A stretch of 6,918 nucleotides of DNA, taken from positions 1 to 6,918 of the forward strand of contig JAESTE010000109.1 of NCBI GenBank assembly GCA_016763735.1, in the 5' to 3' direction. Below the pieces are notes generated by a model. It was not told the origin of the DNA. It made no database searches and saw only the letters and a list, made by a program, of their open reading frames with translations. The position numbers and the translations under genes were made by a program. Position 1 is the first letter of the stretch. Every line of letters starts with the position of its first letter. Shown in pieces: positions 1 to 6,778 of this stretch. Source of the DNA: Nitrospinaceae bacterium (GTDB taxonomy: Bacteria > Nitrospinota > Nitrospinia > Nitrospinales > VA-1).

Positions 1-972
1 GGTAGTTCAATCTTGTCGGTAGCTGATGGCGCTATTCAGGTAGGCCCTGAAAGCGTGGGAGCCGTTCCCGGCCCTGCCTGTTTTGGCAGAGGTGGCAAGA
101 GTCCGACCATGACGGATGTAACATTATTATTGGGTTTGCTCGATCCCTCTACCTATTTTGGGGGGAGTTTGAAGCTCGATACAGAACGAGCCCGTGCTGC
201 GATTGACGAAAATATTGCGACACCATTAGGTGTTTCTGTTGAAGCAGCCTTGCACCAGCTAGTCAAAGCCTATGAGCAAAAAATTGCCAATGGTTTTGCA
301 AATTTTGGTGATGTTAGCAATGACACCGTATTGTTAGCATTTGGTGGCGCTGGACCAATGAATGCTTGTGGTGTGGCGGAATTAGCCGGAATTAATACCG
401 TATATGTACCAAAGACTGCCGCTGTATTTAGTGCCTTCGGTATTGGTTCTTGCGATATCGGTCAGAGTTATTCGGTTGTCTTGTCTGCTAACAAGCAAGC
501 GTCATTGACAGAAGCGTATGAGCTGCTAATTGAGCGGGCAGAACGAGATATGTTTGCTGAAGGTTTCAGCAAAGGTGATTATGGAATCAATGCTCAATTG
601 GTGGGTGAGAAAGGCTCAGAAGAATCGATTCATCAATTGAATGGAAAAATTTCTCTACCAAAAGAATTCGAGAAGGTTGATGCAATCACGCTGGAAATAT
701 CGGCTAATAAACGTTTGAAATCAGAAGATAATAAACAAGTAAAAATCAGCAAGGGCAAGGCCGCAACTTCATCAAGTACGCGAACCATCCTGGCTGAAAA
801 CCTTGAGAGCAAGGATGTACCGGTATATGACGTCAATGCGATGCAAGCCGGTGCACATGGTGTAGGTCCTGCGGTAATTGAGGAAGATTACTTTACTTGT
901 CTAGTCGGTGAAGCCTGGGAATTTGTTGTGACAGAGGCAGGAGATATCTGCCTGACTAAGGGGGTTAAATAA
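1..972 (+). CDS. apcA: Acetophenone carboxylase-like alpha subunit, HyuA family (5' partial)
   Basis: This is the C-terminal half (323 residues visible) of a hydantoinase A/oxoprolinase (ASKHA-fold) subunit. The reading frame is open from base 1, so the true start lies upstream and the TTG at 13 is not a start. Visible family motifs are the end of the GGGSI loop (GSSI, bases 1-12), a GP-E-S-x-G-A-x-PGPACFGRGG block (43-96) and FGGAGPMNACG (340-372) followed by a typical VFSAFG strand. HyuA subunits bind ATP and, in acetone and acetophenone carboxylases, help activate bicarbonate or ketone. The gene ends one base into the zinc-ribbon gene, and a second HyuA gene lies further down; this duplication plus the order is what points to ApcA and not to hydantoinase or acetone carboxylase. 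The tail is unusual: the DMRYxxQ signature kept in the second HyuA copy is missing, and a lysine/serine-rich stretch sits at about 700-785. Family assignment is secure; the specific subunit identity is inferred from context. Confidence 0.82.
   Translation, partial: GSSILSVADGAIQVGPESVGAVPGPACFGRGGKSPTMTDVTLLLGLLDPSTYFGGSLKLDTERARAAIDENIATPLGVSVEAALHQLVKAYEQKIANGFANFGDVSNDTVLLAFGGAGPMNACGVAELAGINTVYVPKTAAVFSAFGIGSCDIGQSYSVVLSANKQASLTEAYELLIERAERDMFAEGFSKGDYGINAQLVGEKGSEESIHQLNGKISLPKEFEKVDAITLEISANKRLKSEDNKQVKISKGKAATSSSTRTILAENLESKDVPVYDVNAMQAGAHGVGPAVIEEDYFTCLVGEAWEFVVTEAGDICLTKGVK
958..964 (+). promoter_or_regulatory. Ribosome binding site for the zinc-ribbon subunit
   Basis: AAGGGGG lies seven bases before the ATG at 972, inside the last codons of the preceding HyuA gene. 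It supports the ATG at 972 over the in-frame ATG at 984. With the TAATG stop/start overlap (970-974) it indicates translational coupling of the two subunits. Confidence 0.6.
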
Positions 973-1379
973 TGAAAGTATTAATGACCGAGTATCTGCG
1001 TATCGATCTGGATGCAGAAAACTGGGAGTGCCGTGTCTGTGATCATACGATAGGTTCGGCTCGAGGTAATTACAAAGAAGGATTGTTGGTATATAACCGC
1101 GATCCGGCAGATATACACCCTCATATTATCGATCCGGAAAAATACCGTTTTACATTTTGTCCAGATAAGGACTGGGTCAATATTCTCGAATTTTATTGCC
1201 CTAGCTGTGGTACGCAAATTGAAGTTGAGTATGCATTGCCTGGTCATGAACCACTGTACGATATGGAAGTGGATCTGGACGCACTGAAAGAACAGTGGAG
1301 TCATAGAGAAGAAATTACCGAGGTGACGATAGGACCTGATGTATTGGGCGAGCGTCAACAGCATAGCCATAGCCATTAG
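972..1379 (+). CDS. apcB: Acetophenone carboxylase-like small zinc-ribbon subunit (acetone carboxylase gamma family)
   Basis: This is a 135-residue (about 15 kDa) protein of the acetone carboxylase gamma-subunit family. Two cysteine pairs are visible, C20-x2-C23 near the N-terminus and C76-x2-C79 (in CPSCG), giving a four-cysteine zinc ribbon. Between them is the family's conserved core, N-Y-K-E-G-L-L-V (residues 33-40) and R-D-P-x-x-I-H-P (43-50). In the related carboxylases this small subunit is part of the core complex, where it binds zinc and has a structural role between the large subunits. Its length fits the 15 kDa ApcB subunit better than the somewhat longer AcxC of acetone carboxylase. 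The start at 972 is set by the AAGGGGG site. The C-terminus ends in HSHSH, encoded by a short CATAGC repeat, which looks like an added tail. No signal peptide or membrane segment is present; the protein should be cytoplasmic. Family call is strong; the Apc label comes from gene order. Confidence 0.85.
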   Translation: MKVLMTEYLRIDLDAENWECRVCDHTIGSARGNYKEGLLVYNRDPADIHPHIIDPEKYRFTFCPDKDWVNILEFYCPSCGTQIEVEYALPGHEPLYDMEVDLDALKEQWSHREEITEVTIGPDVLGERQQHSHSH

Positions 1380-1440
1380 TTCTGCTCATGACGAGCCTGG
1401 ATTATAAATAAAACTACTAAACGTAATAGGAAAGTAGATT
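1380..1440 (+). promoter_or_regulatory. Intergenic leader with ribosome binding site for the second HyuA gene
   Basis: This is the longest gap in the cluster (61 bases). AGGAAAG at 1428-1434 is a good Shine-Dalgarno site for the ATG at 1441. Upstream are a 4-bp stem with a 5-base loop (GCTC at 1384-1387, GAGC at 1393-1396) and an A/T-rich TATAAA at 1403-1408. The stem is too weak and has no U-tract, so it is not called a terminator, and no credible -35 box pairs with the TATAAA. The ribosome site is the only element I trust. Confidence 0.5.
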
Positions 1441-3588
1441 ATGAAACGAATATCAGTAGATATCGGTGGCACATTCACCGATTGTTTTTTGGTTTGGGAT
1501 AACAAGTATATTGAAACCAAGGCCTTGACTACGCACCAGAATCTGGCGCTGGGTTTTAACGAGGCAGTGGAAAAGGCCTATCAACAATTAGATCTGACGA
1601 TGGAAGACATTCTCTCTGAAGTTGACTCGGTTCGTTATGCGACCACCCTGGGTACCAATGCTTTGATTGAACATAAGGGCCCGCGCATCGGTATGTTGGT
1701 AACGGCCGGTTTTGATTCAACCGTACCTTTAAGCCGTGGGCGTGGTTATGGCGAAGGCCTGGACAAGCTAGGTATGGCAAATCTACCCGATGCTCGTCGA
1801 CCTGATCCATTAGTATTGCCACATATGATCGAAGGTGTGCGTGAGCGCTTGGATTTTGAAGGCAAGATAGTCTTGCCTCTGGATGAAAAAGACGTTCGAG
1901 AGAAGATTCGCATGTTGGTTGATAAAGGCGCACAGGTCATTGTCATCTGTTTTGTGAATTCAGTCGTTAACCCCATGAATGAAAAACGCGTAGAGGAAAT
2001 TCTGCTGGAAGAGTACCCCTCGCATTTATTAGGTGCTATCCCGGTCATCCTGTCGCATCGAGTGGCGGGCCGTAAGGGCGAATATGTGCGTGCTTCTTCG
2101 GCAATTGTCGATGGCTTTTTGCATTCAACCATGTATTACGCGATGACGCAGTTGGAACAAAACCTGCGCGCACATTCTTATGAGAAACCCATGTTAGTCA
2201 TACACAATTCTGGTGGTATGGCGCAATTAAATTCTACTGATGCATTACAGACTATCCACTCCGGCCCTGTTTCAGGCATTAGTGCGACAGAACATTTGGC
2301 TAAGGAAGCGGAACTTGGCAATGTCGTCTCTACCGATATGGGTGGGACGAGTTATGATATCGGTATCGTCGTTGAAGGCGGCATCAAACACTATGACTTC
2401 AATCCGGTCATAGACCGTTGGTTAGTCTCAGTGCCGATGGTTCACCTGGTCACACTGGGAGCAGGAGGTGGTTCAATCGCGTCTTATGATCGCATGTATG
2501 AGACGGTCGCTGTCGGGCCGAGAAGTGCGGGTTCTGATCCGGGACCAGCCTGTTATGACCGCGGCGGCATGCATCCTACAGTGACGGATGCCGACCTGGT
2601 GCTGGGTTATCTGGATGCCGATAATTATGCCGGTGGTGATATACCCTTGAATCCGAAACGTTCTACATTTGCCATTGAAGAAACACTTTGTGATGAGCTT
2701 GATGTTGAAGTCGTCGAGGCCGCCATGATGATTAAGGAAAAAGTCGATGCCAATATGGCAAATGGTGTGAATACTGAGTTACGTTCCAGAGGTTATGATC
2801 CGGAAAATTTTACTATGGTGACCTATGGTGGCAACGGCCCCTTGCATTGCTGTGGTATCGCCAGTCGTTTGAAGATCAATAAAATTCTGGCGACACCGAT
2901 GAGTTCGGTATTTTCGGCAGTCGGCGCTGGCAATATGCACCAGATGCACATCCATGAAACATCTTTATTTCTGGTGCTCTACGATTCTACCAGTCGTAAG
3001 GTATTTGATAACTATGAACGTTTTAACGACGTTGTTGCTGATCTGAGTAGTCGTGGTAAAGCGGATTTGTTGAGACAGGGGATTAAGGCAGATGACATCC
3101 TGCATTCGCTGGAGCTCGATATGCGTTACGGTAATCAATTAGTACAAACCACGGTGGTCATTAGCAAACATACGCTGGACTCGGCTCTTGATGTACTGAA
3201 TATTCTGGATCTGTTTTCAACTGATTATGGCAAGCGTTTCGGTGAAGGCAGTCAGGCACCAGAGGCCGGAATTCGTATCAACACCATTCGCGTGGCGTCT
3301 TATGTTGAGCATGAGACTGTTCACTTCAAGCACATCAAACCGGTCGCTGAAGATCAGCGTATACAACCACCGAAACCATCGTCGACACGGGAATGTTACT
3401 TTGTCGGTGAAGATAAAGCAGTTGAAACGCCAGTCTGGAACAAGCAAGACATTCCGCCGGGAACTGAAATTGTCGGTCCGGGTATTGTGGCTTCTGATGT
3501 CACCACCTACTTGATCGAAAAAGGCTGGAAATATGTATCCGCAGAGCAGGGCGCTGTTTGGTTCCTGCGTGATGAAGCAAAGAATTAA
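1441..3588 (+). CDS. apcC: Acetophenone carboxylase-like second HyuA-type subunit (alpha-prime)
   Basis: This is a complete 715-residue hydantoinase A/oxoprolinase family protein with the ASKHA ATP-binding fold. Motifs in order are DIGGTFTD (7-14, phosphate loop), T-T-L-G-T-N (68-73), HSGP (273-276), DMGGTSYD (299-306, second phosphate loop), GAGGGSIA (340-347), DPGPACYDRGG (366-376), YGGNGPLHCCG (462-472) and DMRYGNQ (560-566). The length is normal for the family, and the ATG at 1441 follows an AGGAAAG site and sits seven codons before the phosphate loop, so the start is secure. In Apc-type enzymes two HyuA subunits work with one HyuB and one zinc subunit; the family couples ATP hydrolysis to phosphorylation of bicarbonate and/or the enolised ketone. 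All nucleotide-binding motifs are intact, so this copy should be catalytically competent. It is followed after 15 bases by the HyuB gene. An acetone carboxylase beta subunit is the main alternative, but that enzyme has a single HyuA gene. Confidence 0.88.
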   Translation: MKRISVDIGGTFTDCFLVWDNKYIETKALTTHQNLALGFNEAVEKAYQQLDLTMEDILSEVDSVRYATTLGTNALIEHKGPRIGMLVTAGFDSTVPLSRGRGYGEGLDKLGMANLPDARRPDPLVLPHMIEGVRERLDFEGKIVLPLDEKDVREKIRMLVDKGAQVIVICFVNSVVNPMNEKRVEEILLEEYPSHLLGAIPVILSHRVAGRKGEYVRASSAIVDGFLHSTMYYAMTQLEQNLRAHSYEKPMLVIHNSGGMAQLNSTDALQTIHSGPVSGISATEHLAKEAELGNVVSTDMGGTSYDIGIVVEGGIKHYDFNPVIDRWLVSVPMVHLVTLGAGGGSIASYDRMYETVAVGPRSAGSDPGPACYDRGGMHPTVTDADLVLGYLDADNYAGGDIPLNPKRSTFAIEETLCDELDVEVVEAAMMIKEKVDANMANGVNTELRSRGYDPENFTMVTYGGNGPLHCCGIASRLKINKILATPMSSVFSAVGAGNMHQMHIHETSLFLVLYDSTSRKVFDNYERFNDVVADLSSRGKADLLRQGIKADDILHSLELDMRYGNQLVQTTVVISKHTLDSALDVLNILDLFSTDYGKRFGEGSQAPEAGIRINTIRVASYVEHETVHFKHIKPVAEDQRIQPPKPSSTRECYFVGEDKAVETPVWNKQDIPPGTEIVGPGIVASDVTTYLIEKGWKYVSAEQGAVWFLRDEAKN

Positions 3589-3593
3589 AGAGG
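3589..3593 (+). promoter_or_regulatory. Ribosome binding site for the HyuB-type gene
   Basis: AGAGG starts at the base after the preceding TAA stop and lies ten bases before the ATG at 3604. It fixes that start in the short 15-base gap and argues for a single polycistronic message. Confidence 0.55.
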
Positions 3594-3603
3594 TAATACT
3601 ATT

Positions 3604-5883
3604 ATGAACGATAAACTTAGCGCAGAAGCTGTTCTTGAAGATCAGGAGCTGGTTGCAAAATTCCTGCAGGACACCACCTTATTTCTCGGGCCTGATCCCG
3701 ATATCATGCGTCACCATGACATTATGCCTTGTACTGATTATGAAGCAGAGTGTGTTGCTAAACATGGTGACCCACATCAAATGGCATCGATCCGTGATCG
3801 CATGCAATCGGCCTGTGATGAAAGTTATGAAATGCTTGAACAGATGGGCGCCGCACCGGGTGCAAAATGGGGTGATGTTATCACCGGCATCTATTCTGCT
3901 TCCGGTGATTTAACCATTGGTAGTGCCGGTGGCGTATTGATTTTCTCAGTGTTGGTACATCATCCTATAAAATTTATTATTAAAAACTGGATCCATGAAC
4001 CTACCGTTGGTTTAAAAGAAGGCGATGGTTTTATCCACAACGATTCCCGTTACGGCAATGTGCATAACACCGATCAAAGTATGATCATGCCTATTTATCA
4101 TGAAGGAAAACTGGTTTGTTGGGTCGCCTCTACGGTGCATGAAGGTGAAAACGGTGCCATTGAGCCGGGTGGTATGCCTTCCATGGCAGAGACACCGTTT
4201 GACGAAGGCTTAAAGATGTCGCCCTTTAAAGTCGTTGAAAATTATGAAATCAAAAAAGATCTGCTGACCTTTTTACAAAACTCGGTGCGTGAACCAAAAT
4301 TGCAGTACGAAGACATGAAGGTAAAACTATTTGCCTGTATGCGTCTTGAAAAACGCATCAAGGAAATACTGGCGCTCGATGGCCCGGATGCCTTGACGGC
4401 TTGTATGCGCAGCACCAATGACAATGTCAAGGCAGAAGTACGTCGACGTATAGCCGAATGGCCGGATATGACCGTACGTACCTATTGCACGATGGATAGT
4501 ACGCTGCGTGAAAACGCATTGATTAAACTTAATTGTACCCTGACCAAGAAAGGAGATCGGCTGATCTTTGATTTAACCGGGTCGAGTCCAGAGATAACCA
4601 ACCGTGCCATCAATACCGCACTACCCGGTGCAAAAGGTATGATTGCTCAGGTATTTTTAAATCACATCTGGCCGGATTTACCACGCGGTCAGGCGGCTTT
4701 TGCACCGATAGAATTTATTACACCGCCGTGTTCGATCGTTGATGGCAGCGTCAACGCACCAAACTCGCAGAGCTTAATGTCGATTTTTCTTTCCTTTACC
4801 GTTGCCCAGCACGCCACTGCAAAATTTCTATACAGTCTGCCGAAAAAATATACTCGGGTTCTTGCACCCTGGTATAACATGATTAGCACCTATATTTGGG
4901 GCGGTATGAACCAGCATGGTGAAATGCTGGGTAATCTTTGTGCCGATCTAAATGGTATGGGTGGTGGCGCACGCATGGATATGGATGGTGAACATGCAAT
5001 GGCTCCCATCTTTGCCTCGATGGCCGATATTGGCGAACAGGAAATGAATGAGGAAGATGTTCCCTTTCTGCAACTGGTTTCCAAGAAGATGACAACCAAT
5101 ACACAAGCTCCGGGTAAATACCGTGGTGGCATGGGTTACACGCAAATTGTTGCCACCAAGGACAGTGATCAATGGGGTTTCATGACGACTTGTGTGGGTT
5201 CCAAGGCGCCACCAATACAGGGTCTGTTTGGTGGTTATGCTTGTGGCGCCTATCCCTTATGTAAAGTCGAAGATGTCGATGTTTATGATGTGATGCTGAC
5301 TGAACCGGAAAGATTCAAACATTCAATAGTAGAGACCATGAACGAGCAACCTTATGAGAATGCCAAATATAGCAGCCATCATATGGGTATGGGTTTTTCA
5401 TTATCGAAACGTGGTGAGTTATATATGATTTCCCAGGGTTCTGGCGGTGGCTATGGTGATGTATTAGAACGTGATCCGGCTCTGGTGATTAAAGATATTG
5501 AAGAACGTCTACTTACACCTGATTGGGCCAGAAAGCTTTATAAAGTCGCTTTTGATGATGAGACCTTAATCGTTGATGAAGAGGCGACGGCTAAACTCCG
5601 TGCTGACTACAGAGAACAACGTAAAAAACAAGGTGTGCCTTACGCGGAATTTGTCAAGAAACATGTGCAATCCGAGCCGCCAAAGGACATTCCGTTTTAT
5701 GGTTCGTGGAACAGCGATTTAAGTGTTGTTTATGCCGGGAGTAATGACGATAAGCGTGATCCACAAGATCCGGGGCCTGTTTACTTTACTAATCCCAAGG
5801 ATGTAGAGATTGCCGCACTGGAATCCGAACTGGAAGCCATCCGCAAAAAAACAGGTATCCTGCCGCGCGATAACAGAAAATAA
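3604..5883 (+). CDS. apcD: Acetophenone carboxylase-like HyuB-type subunit
   Basis: This is a complete 759-residue hydantoinase B family protein, related to the acetone carboxylase alpha subunit and to the HyuB subunit of acetophenone carboxylase. Visible signatures are EGDGFIHNDSRYGNVHNTDQS (from residue 139), the metal-type pattern H154-x2-D157 with a later H179, DLTGSSP (323-329), N-G-M-G-G-G-A-R (450-457), PGKYRGG (503-509) and G-S-G-G-G-Y-G-D-V-L-E-R-D-P (612-625). HyuB subunits form the carboxylation or hydrolysis site that receives phosphorylated intermediates from HyuA. In acetone carboxylase a manganese site lies in the HyuB-type subunit, and the H/H/D residues here sit where I would expect it; that mapping is from memory. 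The C-terminus is a short charged helix (about 740-755). No signal peptide or membrane helix is seen. The gene starts 15 bases after the HyuA gene and ends two bases before the next one. Family call is certain; ketone specificity is inferred. Confidence 0.88.
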   Translation: MNDKLSAEAVLEDQELVAKFLQDTTLFLGPDPDIMRHHDIMPCTDYEAECVAKHGDPHQMASIRDRMQSACDESYEMLEQMGAAPGAKWGDVITGIYSASGDLTIGSAGGVLIFSVLVHHPIKFIIKNWIHEPTVGLKEGDGFIHNDSRYGNVHNTDQSMIMPIYHEGKLVCWVASTVHEGENGAIEPGGMPSMAETPFDEGLKMSPFKVVENYEIKKDLLTFLQNSVREPKLQYEDMKVKLFACMRLEKRIKEILALDGPDALTACMRSTNDNVKAEVRRRIAEWPDMTVRTYCTMDSTLRENALIKLNCTLTKKGDRLIFDLTGSSPEITNRAINTALPGAKGMIAQVFLNHIWPDLPRGQAAFAPIEFITPPCSIVDGSVNAPNSQSLMSIFLSFTVAQHATAKFLYSLPKKYTRVLAPWYNMISTYIWGGMNQHGEMLGNLCADLNGMGGGARMDMDGEHAMAPIFASMADIGEQEMNEEDVPFLQLVSKKMTTNTQAPGKYRGGMGYTQIVATKDSDQWGFMTTCVGSKAPPIQGLFGGYACGAYPLCKVEDVDVYDVMLTEPERFKHSIVETMNEQPYENAKYSSHHMGMGFSLSKRGELYMISQGSGGGYGDVLERDPALVIKDIEERLLTPDWARKLYKVAFDDETLIVDEEATAKLRADYREQRKKQGVPYAEFVKKHVQSEPPKDIPFYGSWNSDLSVVYAGSNDDKRDPQDPGPVYFTNPKDVEIAALESELEAIRKKTGILPRDNRK

Positions 5884-5888
5884 GCATG
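5881..5888 (+). promoter_or_regulatory. Coupled stop/start junction without Shine-Dalgarno site
   Basis: TAA (5881-5883) is followed after only two bases by ATG (5886-5888). The 30 bases upstream contain no purine-rich Shine-Dalgarno sequence at a usable distance, so initiation probably depends on ribosomes finishing the HyuB gene. This would tie the amount of the fifth protein to that of the core enzyme. Confidence 0.45.
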
Positions 5889-6749
5889 GCTCTCGATCTG
5901 CTTAAATACCTGTCGTCCAGTGATGGTTCGCCTAAACTCTGGATTGATTTCAATGCCTATAGCAAGAAGTTAATGTTAGCTGAGGGCGAAAATCCCTGGA
6001 CGACGCCAGCATCTTATATGTCTTTCTATAGTCAGGCGCATGGTTTGGTCAAGGCTGACGTCGTTGTTATTAATGTATGGGATCTTTTTCAACACTGGAT
6101 GCAGGAAGATGAACAAGCCATTCCGTCGATGTCTGGTAAGAAGCGTATCACCGTTGCATTGAAAACGATGCTTGCTGCTTTTGCACCCAGAGAATTATTG
6201 GCTGAGGTTCTTACTGCCGTAAGTAATAATTATGGTGATTCAGTACCTGTGGTCTTAGTCATGCCTTCACCGCGTTCATTACTTGCTAAAGCCCATAAGA
6301 CGGCTAATGGTGTGGATGTCGAACCCGATGAATCGAACATTGATACCGCATCTATGTATGTGGCTGATTACCTCAGGTACTTTAGTGAAACCGGTCTTTC
6401 TGGTGTATTGTTGAAAGAAGATTCCGCTTTGATGCCTGAAAGTGAGGAAGAACTTTCCTGGTACCAACCCGTATACAATGTAGCGAAACATTATCGTTGG
6501 TCTGTTGGAATTCACCTGCCATTTTCCGGTGATGGTTTTGTTGCTCCAGAGGATGTTGATTTTTCTATTATCCCCGCTGAATGTTCTGTTGCTGAAAATT
6601 CTATGGGTGTAGATATCTCCAGATCCTTATGGCAAGGCGAAGATAATAATCAATTGTTAGCTAATACAAACGGGTTCAACTATTTGTCTATTCCTGAAGA
6701 TACTAAACCCGAATTGGTTCTTGATACGCTCTCAAGCCTGAGAGGATAA
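5886..6749 (+). CDS. apcE: ApcE-like accessory (epsilon) subunit of ketone carboxylase
   Basis: This is a 287-residue (about 32 kDa) soluble protein with no motif that I recognise with certainty. It is called ApcE-like because of its size and position directly after the HyuB gene; in Aromatoleum the fifth gene encodes a roughly 34 kDa subunit that is separate from the core complex yet required for acetophenone carboxylation. Several hydrophobic strand-like segments followed by helices can be seen, for example PVVLVMPSPRSLL (121-133), GLSGVLLKED (170-179) and WSVGIHLPF (205-213), a rhythm that suggests an alpha/beta barrel; the resemblance to uroporphyrinogen decarboxylase-like barrels is only an impression. 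No signal peptide, transmembrane helix or cysteine cluster is present (a single Cys, at 233). The start has no clear Shine-Dalgarno site and is probably translationally coupled. It reads as an intact gene; its biochemical role is not known from sequence. Confidence 0.66.
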   Translation: MALDLLKYLSSSDGSPKLWIDFNAYSKKLMLAEGENPWTTPASYMSFYSQAHGLVKADVVVINVWDLFQHWMQEDEQAIPSMSGKKRITVALKTMLAAFAPRELLAEVLTAVSNNYGDSVPVVLVMPSPRSLLAKAHKTANGVDVEPDESNIDTASMYVADYLRYFSETGLSGVLLKEDSALMPESEEELSWYQPVYNVAKHYRWSVGIHLPFSGDGFVAPEDVDFSIIPAECSVAENSMGVDISRSLWQGEDNNQLLANTNGFNYLSIPEDTKPELVLDTLSSLRG

Positions 6750-6778
6750 CGTAGGGAAACCTCGCTTAGTAAATTACA

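Noticed and set aside
13..15. TTG as a start for the first gene
   Set aside because: The frame is open to base 1 and begins in the middle of the HyuA GGGSI loop, so the gene is truncated by the window and does not start here.
981..1376. 131-codon open frame on the minus strand almost fully opposite the zinc-ribbon gene
   Set aside because: The plus-strand protein has a clear family match and a ribosome binding site; the antisense translation shows no family motif.
1384..1396. Small hairpin (GCTC / GAGC) after the zinc-ribbon gene as a terminator
   Set aside because: The stem has only four pairs and there is no following T-run; the operon clearly continues.
1403..1408. TATAAA as the -10 box of an internal promoter
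   Set aside because: The sequence about 17 bases upstream (TTCTGC) is a poor -35 match, and A/T-rich gaps commonly contain such hexamers.
3227..3514. Plus-strand 95-codon open frame in another frame within the second HyuA gene
   Set aside because: It is a shadow of the HyuA coding sequence, with no ribosome site and an implausible basic, low-complexity composition.
4883..5172. Several overlapping minus-strand open frames inside the HyuB gene
   Set aside because: They lie within a conserved HyuB coding region, use different frames over the same bases, and show no recognisable protein features.
1441..5883. N-methylhydantoinase or 5-oxoprolinase instead of a ketone carboxylase
   Set aside because: These enzymes do not need an acetone-carboxylase-gamma-type zinc subunit, a second HyuA gene, or the fifth gene, all of which are present here.
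6753..6762. AGG-GAAA-CCT mini-hairpin with a GNRA-type loop before the ligase gene
   Set aside because: It has only three base pairs, which is expected by chance and insufficient to propose a regulatory element.
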